Assembly: GCF_030182585.1 (NCBI RefSeq)
Contig: NZ_JARXOW010000001.1
Location: 2,944,271 to 3,008,270 of the forward strand
DNA: 64,000 bases
Origin: Pedobacter faecalis
GTDB lineage: Bacteria > Bacteroidota > Bacteroidia > Sphingobacteriales > Sphingobacteriaceae
Reading direction: 5' to 3'
Below the pieces are notes generated by a model, which was given only the letters and a program-made list of their open reading frames with translations, did no database searches and was not told the origin of the DNA. Shown here one piece after another: positions 8,742-16,775 of the stretch (position 1 is its first letter; every line of letters begins with the position of its first letter). The position numbers were made by a program, and so were the translations under genes.

Positions 8742-9734
8742 TTAAATTAAGTCATTCTTCACCAGGTATTCAGCGATCTGTACAGCATTTGTGGCAGCGC
8801 CTTTGCGCAGATTGTCTGCCACAATCCACATGTTCAGTGTTTTAGGCTGAGACTCATCCCGGCGTATACGTCCCACAAAAACTTCATCCTTTTCATGCGC
8901 ATCTTTAGGCATTGGATACTTAAGATTGGCTATGTCGTCAACCACAATAATGCCTTCCGATTCTTCAAGGATGTTTCTTACCTCTGCAAGGTCAAAATCG
9001 TTCTCGAACTCAATGTTCACCGACTCCGAATGTCCGCCCATTACCGGAATGCGTACCGTTGTAGCGGTTACGCGGATGCTATCGTCGCCCATAATCTTAT
9101 TGGTCTCCAATATCATCTTCATCTCCTCTTTGGTGTATCCATTATCCTGGAATACGTCAATATGTGGAATAACGTTCAGGTCGATTTCATATGCATAGGC
9201 TTTAGGGCCATCTTTAACACCATTACGCTCATCCATCAACTGGTCTACAGCCTTAACGCCTGTTCCTGTCACCGATTGATAGGTAGATACCACAACCCGT
9301 CTGATTTTATATTTGTCATGAAGTGGCTTCAAAGCAACCACCATCTGTATTGTCGAACAGTTGGGGTTTGCAATGATCTTGTCGGCCTTTGTAAGTACAT
9401 CAGCGTTTACTTCAGGGACAACCAGTTTTTTGTCAGGGTCCATACGCCATGCCGATGAATTATCGATCACTGTAGTTCCCACCTCCGCAAACCGTGGCGC
9501 TTCCTGCAAAGAGGTACTTCCGCCAGCAGAAAAAAGTGCAATGTCCGGTTTCATCGCAATAGCTGTATCCATATTTACAACAGCATACTTCTTACCCTTG
9601 AAAGAAATTTCCTTGCCAACGCTCTTCTCAGAAGCTACAGGGATCAATTCGGTCAACGGAAAATTACGCTCTTCCAATACTTTTAACATTACGGTACCAA
9701 CCAGACCGGTTGCACCTACTACTGCGATTTTCAT
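8742..9734 (-). CDS. asd: Aspartate-semialdehyde dehydrogenase
   Basis: Reduces aspartyl phosphate to aspartate semialdehyde, the branch point to lysine/diaminopimelate, threonine and methionine. The 330-residue length is normal. Seen are the N-terminal NADP loop GATGLVG (7-13), the nucleophile C126 in NPNCST, the QSVTGTG segment and the acid/base His in MGGHSESV. The gene stands alone: a strong terminator lies downstream (8671-8708) and about 210 bases separate it from the end of the sugar operon upstream. No clear -7 element was found in that gap. Confidence 0.95.
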   Translation of the reverse strand: MKIAVVGATGLVGTVMLKVLEERNFPLTELIPVASEKSVGKEISFKGKKYAVVNMDTAIAMKPDIALFSAGGSTSLQEAPRFAEVGTTVIDNSSAWRMDPDKKLVVPEVNADVLTKADKIIANPNCSTIQMVVALKPLHDKYKIRRVVVSTYQSVTGTGVKAVDQLMDERNGVKDGPKAYAYEIDLNVIPHIDVFQDNGYTKEEMKMILETNKIMGDDSIRVTATTVRIPVMGGHSESVNIEFENDFDLAEVRNILEESEGIIVVDDIANLKYPMPKDAHEKDEVFVGRIRRDESQPKTLNMWIVADNLRKGAATNAVQIAEYLVKNDLI

Positions 9735-9883
9735 GATTTTTTTATAATTGTTTAAATTGTGTTTGGGCCTCGGCTTTTTGCAGATGACCCGGTTAGTTGT
9801 TTTTTAGTTTAATGAATAGTGTTCAATAATAAGTGGGCAAATATCAGCATTTTTTCTAATATAATGGCCTAACGCGCTTATTA

Positions 9884-9922
9884 TAAACGAAAAGGGAAGT
9901 GACCTTTCCGACCACTTCCCTT
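9884..9922 (-). terminator. Terminator of the eight-gene sugar operon
   Basis: A perfect 10-bp stem (arms 9913-9922 and 9892-9901) with an 11-nt loop is followed on the minus strand by TTCGTTTAT (about 9884-9891). It lies 22 bases past the stop of the last gene of the operon (stop at 9945). The rest of the 9735-9944 spacer is AT-rich with no reading frame worth calling. Confidence 0.85.
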
Positions 9923-9944
9923 GTTTATCTCTGTTTTAATGTTT

Positions 9945-10817
9945 TTATAACAGTTGGTGGTCTACATAATCAAAACTCTTCTTAATACTTACATAAGGAT
10001 CAATGGAGAAGTTTTCCTGCTCAACGATGGCGTGTTTCAAGCCTGCAAGTTTAGCGTGTTTAAAAATGGTTTTGAAGTCCACTTTTCCGTCGCCAACTTC
10101 CGTATTAAGCGTGTTGTCCGCCTTATCCATATCTTTCACATGCCACATGACGAAACGTCCGGGATGCTTGTCAAATAAGTCCTTTGGATCCAGTCCTGCA
10201 CGTACTACCCAATAGAGATCCATCTCAAACTGCACCTGGTCTTTGTCTGTTTCCTCAAGAAGAATATCATAGCCAGTCCTTTCGCCATGCCTCTGAAATT
10301 CGAAGTCATGGTTATGGTAAGCAAGCTGAAGGCCCGACTGTTTACATAGTGCTGCTGCCTCGTTAAGACGTTCGGCAACCCGTTTGTAGTCTTCAGCGTT
10401 CGATCGCAGAGACTGATCCAGGTAAGGACAGGTCAGATAAGACATATCCAGTCCTGCAGCCCCTTCTATCAGCGTCTTCAGCTCTTCTGTATCGCCCGTT
10501 TTGATATAATTATCCAGCCCGAAGTGTCCGCTAGGCGCCTTTAAGCCGTTTGCCTCCAGAAGCGATTTGAAAGACTTAATGTCCATCCCCCAGAACTTCG
10601 ATTCAGCGGTGTAGCCATAAGTTTCTACCTCCCGGTAGCCGGCGGCGGCGACTTTCTCAATAACCCCTTTTACGTCTTTAGGCAGCAAATCCCTCAAGGT
10701 ATAGAGTTGCAGTCCAACCACGTTATTTTTCGCAGCTGAGCAGGCGAATCCTGGTAATATTGCCGCACCTGCTAAAGCGATAGCGCTTTGCTTTATAAAT
10801 GTTCTTCTGGAGTTCAT
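9945..10817 (-). CDS. Exported sugar isomerase/epimerase-like TIM-barrel protein (Tat signal)
   Basis: A 290-residue AP-endonuclease-2-fold protein, the family annotated sugar phosphate isomerase/epimerase. The start at 10815-10817 gives MNSRRTFIKQS, a textbook twin-arginine motif, then a hydrophobic stretch ending PGFACSA that could also serve as a lipobox. The frame is open further upstream, but that part overlaps the preceding gene and would bury the signal. Likely metal ligands are in LAYHNHDFE, EMDLYW and MWHVKDMD, with a late Glu in IVEQE. Known relatives isomerise sugars or, in the 3-keto-glycoside route, hydrate 2-hydroxyglucal intermediates; which applies is unknown. Last gene of the operon, 7 bases after its neighbour. 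Confidence 0.85.
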   Translation of the reverse strand: MNSRRTFIKQSAIALAGAAILPGFACSAAKNNVVGLQLYTLRDLLPKDVKGVIEKVAAAGYREVETYGYTAESKFWGMDIKSFKSLLEANGLKAPSGHFGLDNYIKTGDTEELKTLIEGAAGLDMSYLTCPYLDQSLRSNAEDYKRVAERLNEAAALCKQSGLQLAYHNHDFEFQRHGERTGYDILLEETDKDQVQFEMDLYWVVRAGLDPKDLFDKHPGRFVMWHVKDMDKADNTLNTEVGDGKVDFKTIFKHAKLAGLKHAIVEQENFSIDPYVSIKKSFDYVDHQLL

Positions 10818-10824
10818 AGATCGA

Positions 10825-11712
10825 TTAAACATCACAAATATTAACAGCTTCTTTGAGCGACTGGAATTTGTCTTGCTTTTTAGGCAGAAACTCTTGTGCC
10901 AGATATCCTTTAAAGCCCGTCGCAACAATGGCTTTGATGATTGCGGGGTAGTTTAACTCCTGGGTTTCATCCAGCTCATTTCTTCCCGGGACACCAGCGG
11001 TGTGGTAGTGGGATATGTATTGATGGTTATTCCTTATCGTACTGATCACGTTACCCTCATCGATCTGCATATGATAGATATCGTACAACAGCTTGAAGTG
11101 CTCAGAACCCAGGCGTTTGCACAATTCAACGCCCCAGGGTGTATTGTCGCACTGATAGTCTTTATGGTCTACTTTACTGTTCAGCAGTTCCATCACAAGG
11201 ATCACATTGTGCTTTTCGGCAATGGGTAATACTTGCTTCAATCCCTCCACGCAATTCTTCCAACCGGTCTCATTATCTTTACCCCGTCTGCGCCCGCTAA
11301 AACAGATCAACTGCTTGTAGCCTGCAGCAGCAACCTTCGGAATCATTTCTGAATAGTTTTTAATAAGCTGCGCATGAAACTTCGTATCATTCCATCCGTC
11401 GTCCAGATTAAGTTCTGCGCCATTGCAAAGGGACGAATCAAGACCATGTTTTTTAAGCGTCGCCCAATCGTTCGGACCAACCAGATCGATAGCTTTAATG
11501 CCGATCCTTTTTGCTTCGATACACAATGTGTCAAGGTCTACGCCCCCAAAGCACCAGCGACATACAGAATGATTTACGTTTCCTTTCAAAGCCCGCGAGA
11601 TATTCGTTTCTGAATCTAGTGCCAGCGCTGGCAATGCTGCCGAAACACCTAAGGCGGCAGTTCCGGCAACAATATTTTTCAATGCAGTTCTTCTGCTGTT
11701 CTCTGGATTCAT
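10825..11712 (-). CDS. Hydroxypyruvate-isomerase-like TIM-barrel protein (Tat signal)
   Basis: A 295-residue protein resembling the hydroxypyruvate isomerase (Hyi) branch of the AP-endonuclease-2 fold. The N-terminus has SRRTALK (about residues 6-12) followed by a hydrophobic run ending ALPALAL, so Tat export is likely. Metal-ligand candidates are in VMELLNSKVDH, LLYDIYHMQ, YHTAGVPGR and the C-terminal AQEFLP. The PGRNE segment is typical of the Hyi group. True hydroxypyruvate isomerases are cytoplasmic, so an exported version next to DUF1080 and Gfo/Idh proteins more likely works on a sugar or keto-sugar. It lies 10 bases from the MFS gene. Confidence 0.85.
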   Translation of the reverse strand: MNPENSRRTALKNIVAGTAALGVSAALPALALDSETNISRALKGNVNHSVCRWCFGGVDLDTLCIEAKRIGIKAIDLVGPNDWATLKKHGLDSSLCNGAELNLDDGWNDTKFHAQLIKNYSEMIPKVAAAGYKQLICFSGRRRGKDNETGWKNCVEGLKQVLPIAEKHNVILVMELLNSKVDHKDYQCDNTPWGVELCKRLGSEHFKLLYDIYHMQIDEGNVISTIRNNHQYISHYHTAGVPGRNELDETQELNYPAIIKAIVATGFKGYLAQEFLPKKQDKFQSLKEAVNICDV

Positions 11713-11722
11713 CTTGGTATTA

Positions 11723-12937
11723 TTAAGACACCGTAGTTGTTTCAGCTTTGTTATTGTCTTTAAAAAGGAGCAGGAACAACAGGGCTACTCCGGCAGAAAT
11801 GGCCGCAGGAACAATCCATATGCTATACCAGTCGTGACCGCTGCCAACGACATGATCATCTACCACCATACCTGAAATGATAGACCCAATAAGCATACCC
11901 ACACCGTACGTAGCCAGGGTGATAAAGCCCTGTGCTGCACTCTTGAAGCGATCCCCCGCCAGCCTGTCTGTATAAATCTGTCCGGTTACAAAGAAAAAGT
12001 CATAGCAGATACCATGCAGAACAATCCCTCCAATCAGCATCCAGTAATTCGCATCAGCATTTCCGAAGGCAAAGAAAAGATACCGCACTACCCAGGCGAT
12101 CATACCGATGGCCAGCATCTTTTTCACGCCAAGCCGCACAAAGAATAGGGGCATCAAAAGCATAAACAACGTTTCTGAAACCTGTCCCAGCGATTGGACG
12201 CCGGCGGCACCTTTCATACCAACCTCATTAAGGAAAGGATTGGTGAAATTATAGTAGAAAGCCAGTGGTACACAGATCGCAACGGAGGAAAGGAAAAAGA
12301 TCAGGAAAGATCTGTTTTTCAATAAGCCAATTGCATCCAGGCCGATGATATCGCCAAAGCTGGTTTTCTCGCCCTTCTTAACAGGAGGGGTATGTGGTAA
12401 TACAAAACTGAAAAGGCCCAGGATCAGCGAAGCTATTGCGGCCATTTTAAAGGTAAGCACTAAATTGCCGTCCTGCTCCCAGTTAAGCCAGCCAATAGTC
12501 AAACCGGCTACTATCCATCCAATCGTCCCAAATACACGGATAGACGGGAACTCTTTTCCCGGATCTGTCATCTGCTTAAATGAGATAGAATTAACCAAGG
12601 CCAGGGTAGGCATATACGCAATCATATATCCTAGGATGAAAGGGAAAAAACTGTCAAAATCCAGTGCATCAGCAGCAAACCATAATAATGCGGCACCAAT
12701 AAGGTGCAATACGCCAAGTATGCGCTGAGCAGCAAAAAATTTATCGGCAATCAATCCTATGATAAAAGGAGCAATGATCGCGCCCAGCGACTGCGTGCTG
12801 TAAGCGGAGCCGATATCAACACCCCCGGAAGACAGGTTCTTCCCAAGGTATGTACCCATTGTAACAAACCAGGAGCCCCAGATGAAAAACTCCAGGAACA
12901 TCATGGTCGATAATTTAATTCGGTTGTTTAAGTTCAT
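11723..12937 (-). CDS. MFS importer of the nucleoside:H+ symporter (NupG/XapB-like) family
   Basis: A 404-residue, twelve-segment inner-membrane transporter. FLEFFIWGSWFVTMGTYL (residues 14-31) in the first segment and the SIRVFGTIGW motif (about 128-137) are typical of the Nuc_H_symport family. In Bacteroidota, members of this family often sit in sugar clusters, so a sugar or oxidised-sugar substrate is more likely here than a nucleoside. The position between the DUF1080 and isomerase genes suggests it carries a product made in the periplasm into the cell. Spacing is 24 bases from the gene before it in transcription. Confidence 0.88.
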   Translation of the reverse strand: MNLNNRIKLSTMMFLEFFIWGSWFVTMGTYLGKNLSSGGVDIGSAYSTQSLGAIIAPFIIGLIADKFFAAQRILGVLHLIGAALLWFAADALDFDSFFPFILGYMIAYMPTLALVNSISFKQMTDPGKEFPSIRVFGTIGWIVAGLTIGWLNWEQDGNLVLTFKMAAIASLILGLFSFVLPHTPPVKKGEKTSFGDIIGLDAIGLLKNRSFLIFFLSSVAICVPLAFYYNFTNPFLNEVGMKGAAGVQSLGQVSETLFMLLMPLFFVRLGVKKMLAIGMIAWVVRYLFFAFGNADANYWMLIGGIVLHGICYDFFFVTGQIYTDRLAGDRFKSAAQGFITLATYGVGMLIGSIISGMVVDDHVVGSGHDWYSIWIVPAAISAGVALLFLLLFKDNNKAETTTVS

Positions 12938-12961
12938 ATTGGTTTTTTGGTTAAATTTCTT

Positions 12962-13666
12962 TTACAACTCCTTGATCATGATGTTGCGGTACCAAACATC
13001 ATCACCATGATCCTGAAGTGCGATCTTACCAGATTTAAAAGTACCCCAGTTTTCCCAGCCTTTAAACTTGCTTTGCGCGATCAGTTGTTTCCAGTTTTCA
13101 TCCCATAACGTAGTGGAAACGATTTTAACACCGTTCAAATAATGCTCAAGCTTGCCGTTCTTACTGATGATCTCCGCGGTATTCCATTGTCCAACAGGTT
13201 TTACAGGTTCTGAGCTGCTCTTAATTACATCATAAAGATCTCCGGCGCGGTGCTTTGGGTACTTTCCATCAGGGTGACCCTCGTTGTCAATCACCTGCAT
13301 CTCCAAGCCTGTGCTGTAGGTCGCACCATATTTAGCCTTGTCTTCGTGTACATAATAAATAAGTCCGCTATTAGCGCCTGGAGAAACTTTCCAGTCATAT
13401 TTCAAATGGAAATTGCTGTATTCTTTATCTGTTACCAGGTCTCCGCCTCCATTGCGCGGACCCTTAGAGTTCAGGTACAGCGCACCATCCTGGATTTCCC
13501 ATTTGCTGCCTGCCGTCGTTTTGCCGTAAGTATGCCATCCGGTCGTGGTTTTGCCGTCAAACAAGGGGGTAAAACCTTTTGTGCTAGTCTGGCTTTTTGT
13601 GCTGCTGCATCCCATCATGGCTGTAATTGCCAGAGCAGATAGCGCTGAAAAAATGTATTGCTTCAT
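12962..13666 (-). CDS. DUF1080 (3-keto-disaccharide hydrolase/lyase-like) lipoprotein
   Basis: A 234-residue lipoprotein: signal residues 1-19 with lipobox MMGC20SS. The rest is one DUF1080 domain, a concanavalin-like jellyroll opening FTPLFDGKTTTGWHTYG (about 32-48) and ending GDDVWYRNIMIKEL, both family hallmarks. Members of this domain family are known to cleave 3-keto-glycosides, by hydrolysis or elimination. Neighbouring Gfo/Idh dehydrogenases could provide the 3-keto substrate, which supports that role here. It would act in the periplasm or at the outer membrane. Twenty bases separate it from the Tat-exported dehydrogenase. Confidence 0.88.
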   Translation of the reverse strand: MKQYIFSALSALAITAMMGCSSTKSQTSTKGFTPLFDGKTTTGWHTYGKTTAGSKWEIQDGALYLNSKGPRNGGGDLVTDKEYSNFHLKYDWKVSPGANSGLIYYVHEDKAKYGATYSTGLEMQVIDNEGHPDGKYPKHRAGDLYDVIKSSSEPVKPVGQWNTAEIISKNGKLEHYLNGVKIVSTTLWDENWKQLIAQSKFKGWENWGTFKSGKIALQDHGDDVWYRNIMIKEL

Positions 13667-13686
13667 TTATGTGTTGTATTGTTAAT

Positions 13687-15141
13687 TTATGCGCCAAGCG
13701 TCCATCCGCTGCGGTATTCGCGTTTTACAAATTGATTTACATCGTCAAGGTTTGTCACTTTCATTGCATCGTTATCCCAAAGAAGTTTGATGTTGCGCCC
13801 GGGATAAGTAACCCTGTCGCCTTCCTTGCGTTGAACGTCCACACCCCTGATAGCCAGGTTAGCCATAAGCAAAGCTTCGGTTAGAGGGCCTGCAATCTCA
13901 AAAGGAGAACTAACCTCCTGCTTACCATAACCGGCAATAGCAGCCTCAACCCACTGCGCATAGTGTCCGTTAGCCCCACCAGGTACACGTGCAAACTTCT
14001 GAGCAACCTTGATGTCTTTATTTTTGCTTAGTGGAAGAAGCTTAGGATTATGGCTGTACGTTTCGCACATCATCTTACCCTTCGTTCCAATGAACAGCGT
14101 TCCGTTTCCTCCGTCCCCAAAGGTCTCATTGGCCTGCAGTTCCTCAGGTCTCTCCGGTTGTATTCCGCCGTCCATCCAATGTACCGTTACCTCTCCCTTA
14201 GTCTTGTTTGTTTTAGGGAATTTCAAGGTTACATGGCTTGATGGCGGACAGCTGTCAGGGAAATACCCCCGTCTGAACTCGTCTACATACACTGAGCCAA
14301 CACTAGCCTGCACCTCACTTGCATACTTAAGGTTAAGCACGCTGAAAGGAGCCTCAAGCAGGTGGCAGCCCATGTCGCCCAAAGCGCCAGTGCCATAATC
14401 CCACCAGCCCCGCCAGTTGAAAGGAACAAGTTTTGGAACATACTCACGGTAAGGAGCAGTTCCCAGCCAAAGGTCCCAGTCCAGATCAGATGGCACAGGT
14501 GCCTTGGTAGAAGGCCACGGGATACCCTGAGGCCAAACCGGCCGGTCTGTCCAGGCATAAATCGTATGCACATCTCCAATCAAGCCAGCATCGTACCATT
14601 CCTTCATAATACGCGGGCCATCGTTAGATGCGCCCTGGTTACCCATCTGGGTTACCACCTTATACTTCTTCGCAGCAGCAGTCAGCGCTCTTGCTTCGTA
14701 GATGTCATGTGTTAGCGGTTTCTGCACGTAAACATGCTTTCCACGCTGCATTGCCGCCAACGCCTGAATTGCATGGTTATGGTCGGGTGTTGAGACAGAA
14801 ACGGCATCGAAATTTTTGGACTCTTTATCCATCATCTCACGCCAGTCGCGATAATACTTAGCCTTAGGAAACGCTTTCACACTGGCCGCTGCGCGCGAAT
14901 CATGCACATCACATAAAAATCCGATCTCCGCTTTTCCACTTTTGGCGAAAGAAGCAATATCAGACTGCCCTTTTCCGCCCACGCCGATTCCAGCAACAAT
15001 CAGTTTATCACTAGGTGCAATAAAACCCCTTCCGCCGAGCACGTGCCTCGGCACGATCATAAAGGCTGAAGCGGCAATAGCGCCCGTTTTCAGAAAACTC
15101 CGTCTCGACGTAGTCTCCTGATTTTTTTCTGTCTCATTCAT
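13687..15141 (-). CDS. Gfo/Idh/MocA oxidoreductase, Tat-exported
   Basis: A 484-residue NAD(P)-dependent sugar dehydrogenase-like protein. SRRSFLK (12-18) plus a hydrophobic segment ending VLGG makes a clear twin-arginine signal, so it is exported folded, probably with its cofactor bound. The Rossmann loop is GIGVGGKG (52-59). YVQKPLTHD supplies the family Lys-Pro motif, and YGTGALGDMGCHL with an H near residue 265 belongs to the catalytic end. Exported relatives such as Zymomonas glucose-fructose oxidoreductase hold NADP tightly. It may oxidise glycosides at C-3 ahead of the DUF1080 enzyme. A cytochrome c lipoprotein gene lies 25 bases upstream. Confidence 0.9.
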   Translation of the reverse strand: MNETEKNQETTSRRSFLKTGAIAASAFMIVPRHVLGGRGFIAPSDKLIVAGIGVGGKGQSDIASFAKSGKAEIGFLCDVHDSRAAASVKAFPKAKYYRDWREMMDKESKNFDAVSVSTPDHNHAIQALAAMQRGKHVYVQKPLTHDIYEARALTAAAKKYKVVTQMGNQGASNDGPRIMKEWYDAGLIGDVHTIYAWTDRPVWPQGIPWPSTKAPVPSDLDWDLWLGTAPYREYVPKLVPFNWRGWWDYGTGALGDMGCHLLEAPFSVLNLKYASEVQASVGSVYVDEFRRGYFPDSCPPSSHVTLKFPKTNKTKGEVTVHWMDGGIQPERPEELQANETFGDGGNGTLFIGTKGKMMCETYSHNPKLLPLSKNKDIKVAQKFARVPGGANGHYAQWVEAAIAGYGKQEVSSPFEIAGPLTEALLMANLAIRGVDVQRKEGDRVTYPGRNIKLLWDNDAMKVTNLDDVNQFVKREYRSGWTLGA

Positions 15142-15166
15142 GGTTCAAGTCTTTGGTTAGGTTGTG

Positions 15167-15679
15167 TTATTGTTTCAAAGAAAGGATATATTTCGCCATT
15201 TCCTTAGCATCTTCCTTGCTCAGGTCAGGGTGCGGGCTCATAGGCACTGCGCCCCAAACGCCAGAACCGCCTTCAATGATCTTTCCGGCCAGCATATTCA
15301 CATTCTCGTCAGTGTTTGGATATCTTTTAGCCACGTTCACGTAAGCCGGACCCACAAGTTTTTTGGTCTCATGGTGGCAAGCCAGACAGTCAGATTTAGC
15401 GATGAGCCCCTTTCCAGGCATATCTTTCTTTGGTTTTTCAGGTGCCGGTGCCTGAGCAGTAGCCGCATTAACAGGTGCAGGCGCAGCCTCATCCTGTCCG
15501 CTTACAGGTGCCGCACCGCTCGAATCGGCGTCCTGTGTATTTGCGTCAGTTGTTATGCTTTTCGCGCTGTCAAGCGTCTTAACTTCTGCAGTATCCCCAC
15601 CATTTGCCCGTTGTTCCGGACTTTGACACGACGCCATACCTATAGCCAGGCATGCAGCGAAAAATAATTGGTTTTTCAT
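15167..15679 (-). CDS. Cytochrome c lipoprotein (single heme, class I)
   Basis: A 170-residue periplasm-facing lipoprotein: lipobox MASC18, then a low-complexity Ala/Pro/Asp linker (about 20-85), then one cytochrome c domain. The heme site is CLACH (98-102). M147 in AVPMSPHPD is the likely distal ligand, and LSKEDAKEMAKYILSL is the usual C-terminal helix. It lies between a cytoplasmic isomerase-like gene and the Tat-exported Gfo/Idh gene. An electron-carrier role for oxidation of sugars in the periplasm is an attractive inference, by analogy with glucoside 3-dehydrogenases that use cytochrome c, but a Gfo/Idh enzyme normally gives electrons to NAD(P). Confidence 0.9.
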   Translation of the reverse strand: MKNQLFFAACLAIGMASCQSPEQRANGGDTAEVKTLDSAKSITTDANTQDADSSGAAPVSGQDEAAPAPVNAATAQAPAPEKPKKDMPGKGLIAKSDCLACHHETKKLVGPAYVNVAKRYPNTDENVNMLAGKIIEGGSGVWGAVPMSPHPDLSKEDAKEMAKYILSLKQ

Positions 15680-15713
15680 GTGTATATTGTTTATTATATT
15701 TAGCTAACTATTA

Positions 15714-16772
15714 TTATTTATCCAGCCCCAGTATCATTCTGTTAAAGCTCTCATCACCTCCAGAAGCCGCAAAATCGTCAAATGCCCGGTCAGTTACTTT
15801 AATGATGTGTTTCTTAATGAACTCAGCACCTTCCTGTGCACCAACCTGTGCATCCTTAATGCTGCATTCCCACTCCATCACCGCCCAGCCTTTGTAGTCA
15901 TACTGTGCCAATTTACTAAAAATTGTCTTAAAGTCTACCTGCCCATCGCCCGGAGAACGGTACCGGCCTGCGCGGTTAGCCCAGCTCTGGTAGCCGCCAA
16001 AAGTGCCTTGTCGGCCTGAGGGATTGAATTCAGAATCCTTCACGTGGAAGGCCCTGATCCGCTCATGGTACAGATCGATGTATTCAATATAATCCAATTG
16101 CTGCAATACAAAATGCGATGGATCATAAAGCAGACACGCTCTGGGATGGTTGTTTACCTTCTCCAGGAACATCTCATAAGTGATACCGTCAAAGAGGTCT
16201 TCGCCCGGGTGAATTTCATAGCAAACGTCAACCCCACTTTCGTCAAAAGCATTCAGGATCGGTGTCCAGCGTTTGGCAAGTTCTGTAAAACCTGCCTCAA
16301 CCAATCCCTCAGGGCGTTGCGGCCAGGGGTGAAACATGTGCCATAACAGTGAGCCGCTAAAGGTAGCGTGTGCTTTCAAGCCAAGATTTTCCGAAGCTTT
16401 TGCTGCATACTTCAACTGCTGCACGGCCCATTCTGTCCTCGCTTTAGGGTTATTCTTATATTGATCCGGTGCGAAGGCATCAAAGGCCAGATCATATGCC
16501 GGATTTACAGCAACAAGCTGGCCCTGAAGATGGGTAGATAACTCAGATATCTCAAGGCCGTGAGCAGCCACCTTGCCTTTTAGCTCATCCGCATAGGTTT
16601 TGCTTTCCGCCGCTTTTTGCAGATCAATAAAGCGTGGATCAAGCGTTGGCATCTGAATTCCTTTAAATCCTAAGCCCGCAGCCCATTCACATATAGCATC
16701 GAGGCTGTTAAACGGGGCTTCATCACTGATAAACTGCGCCAGGAATACCGCAGGTCCTTTAATCGTTGTCAT
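15714..16772 (-). CDS. Sugar isomerase/epimerase-like TIM-barrel protein, cytoplasmic
   Basis: A 352-residue AP-endonuclease-2-fold protein without a signal peptide (MTTIKGPAVFLAQF), so it is the only cytoplasmic one of the three in this operon. Candidate metal ligands are in DVCYEIHPGED, CLLYDPSHFV, IRAFHVKDSEF and WAVMEWE. The family covers sugar isomerases, epimerases and inosose dehydratase-type enzymes. Its tight link (3 bases) to the cytoplasmic Gfo/Idh gene suggests the two act in sequence on an imported keto-sugar. The exact reaction cannot be inferred. Confidence 0.87.
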   Translation of the reverse strand: MTTIKGPAVFLAQFISDEAPFNSLDAICEWAAGLGFKGIQMPTLDPRFIDLQKAAESKTYADELKGKVAAHGLEISELSTHLQGQLVAVNPAYDLAFDAFAPDQYKNNPKARTEWAVQQLKYAAKASENLGLKAHATFSGSLLWHMFHPWPQRPEGLVEAGFTELAKRWTPILNAFDESGVDVCYEIHPGEDLFDGITYEMFLEKVNNHPRACLLYDPSHFVLQQLDYIEYIDLYHERIRAFHVKDSEFNPSGRQGTFGGYQSWANRAGRYRSPGDGQVDFKTIFSKLAQYDYKGWAVMEWECSIKDAQVGAQEGAEFIKKHIIKVTDRAFDDFAASGGDESFNRMILGLDK

Positions 16773-16775
16773 ACG

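Noticed and set aside
10818..10928. N-terminal extension of the last isomerase gene of the sugar operon
   Set aside because: It overlaps the preceding gene and would hide the twin-arginine signal that starts at 10817.
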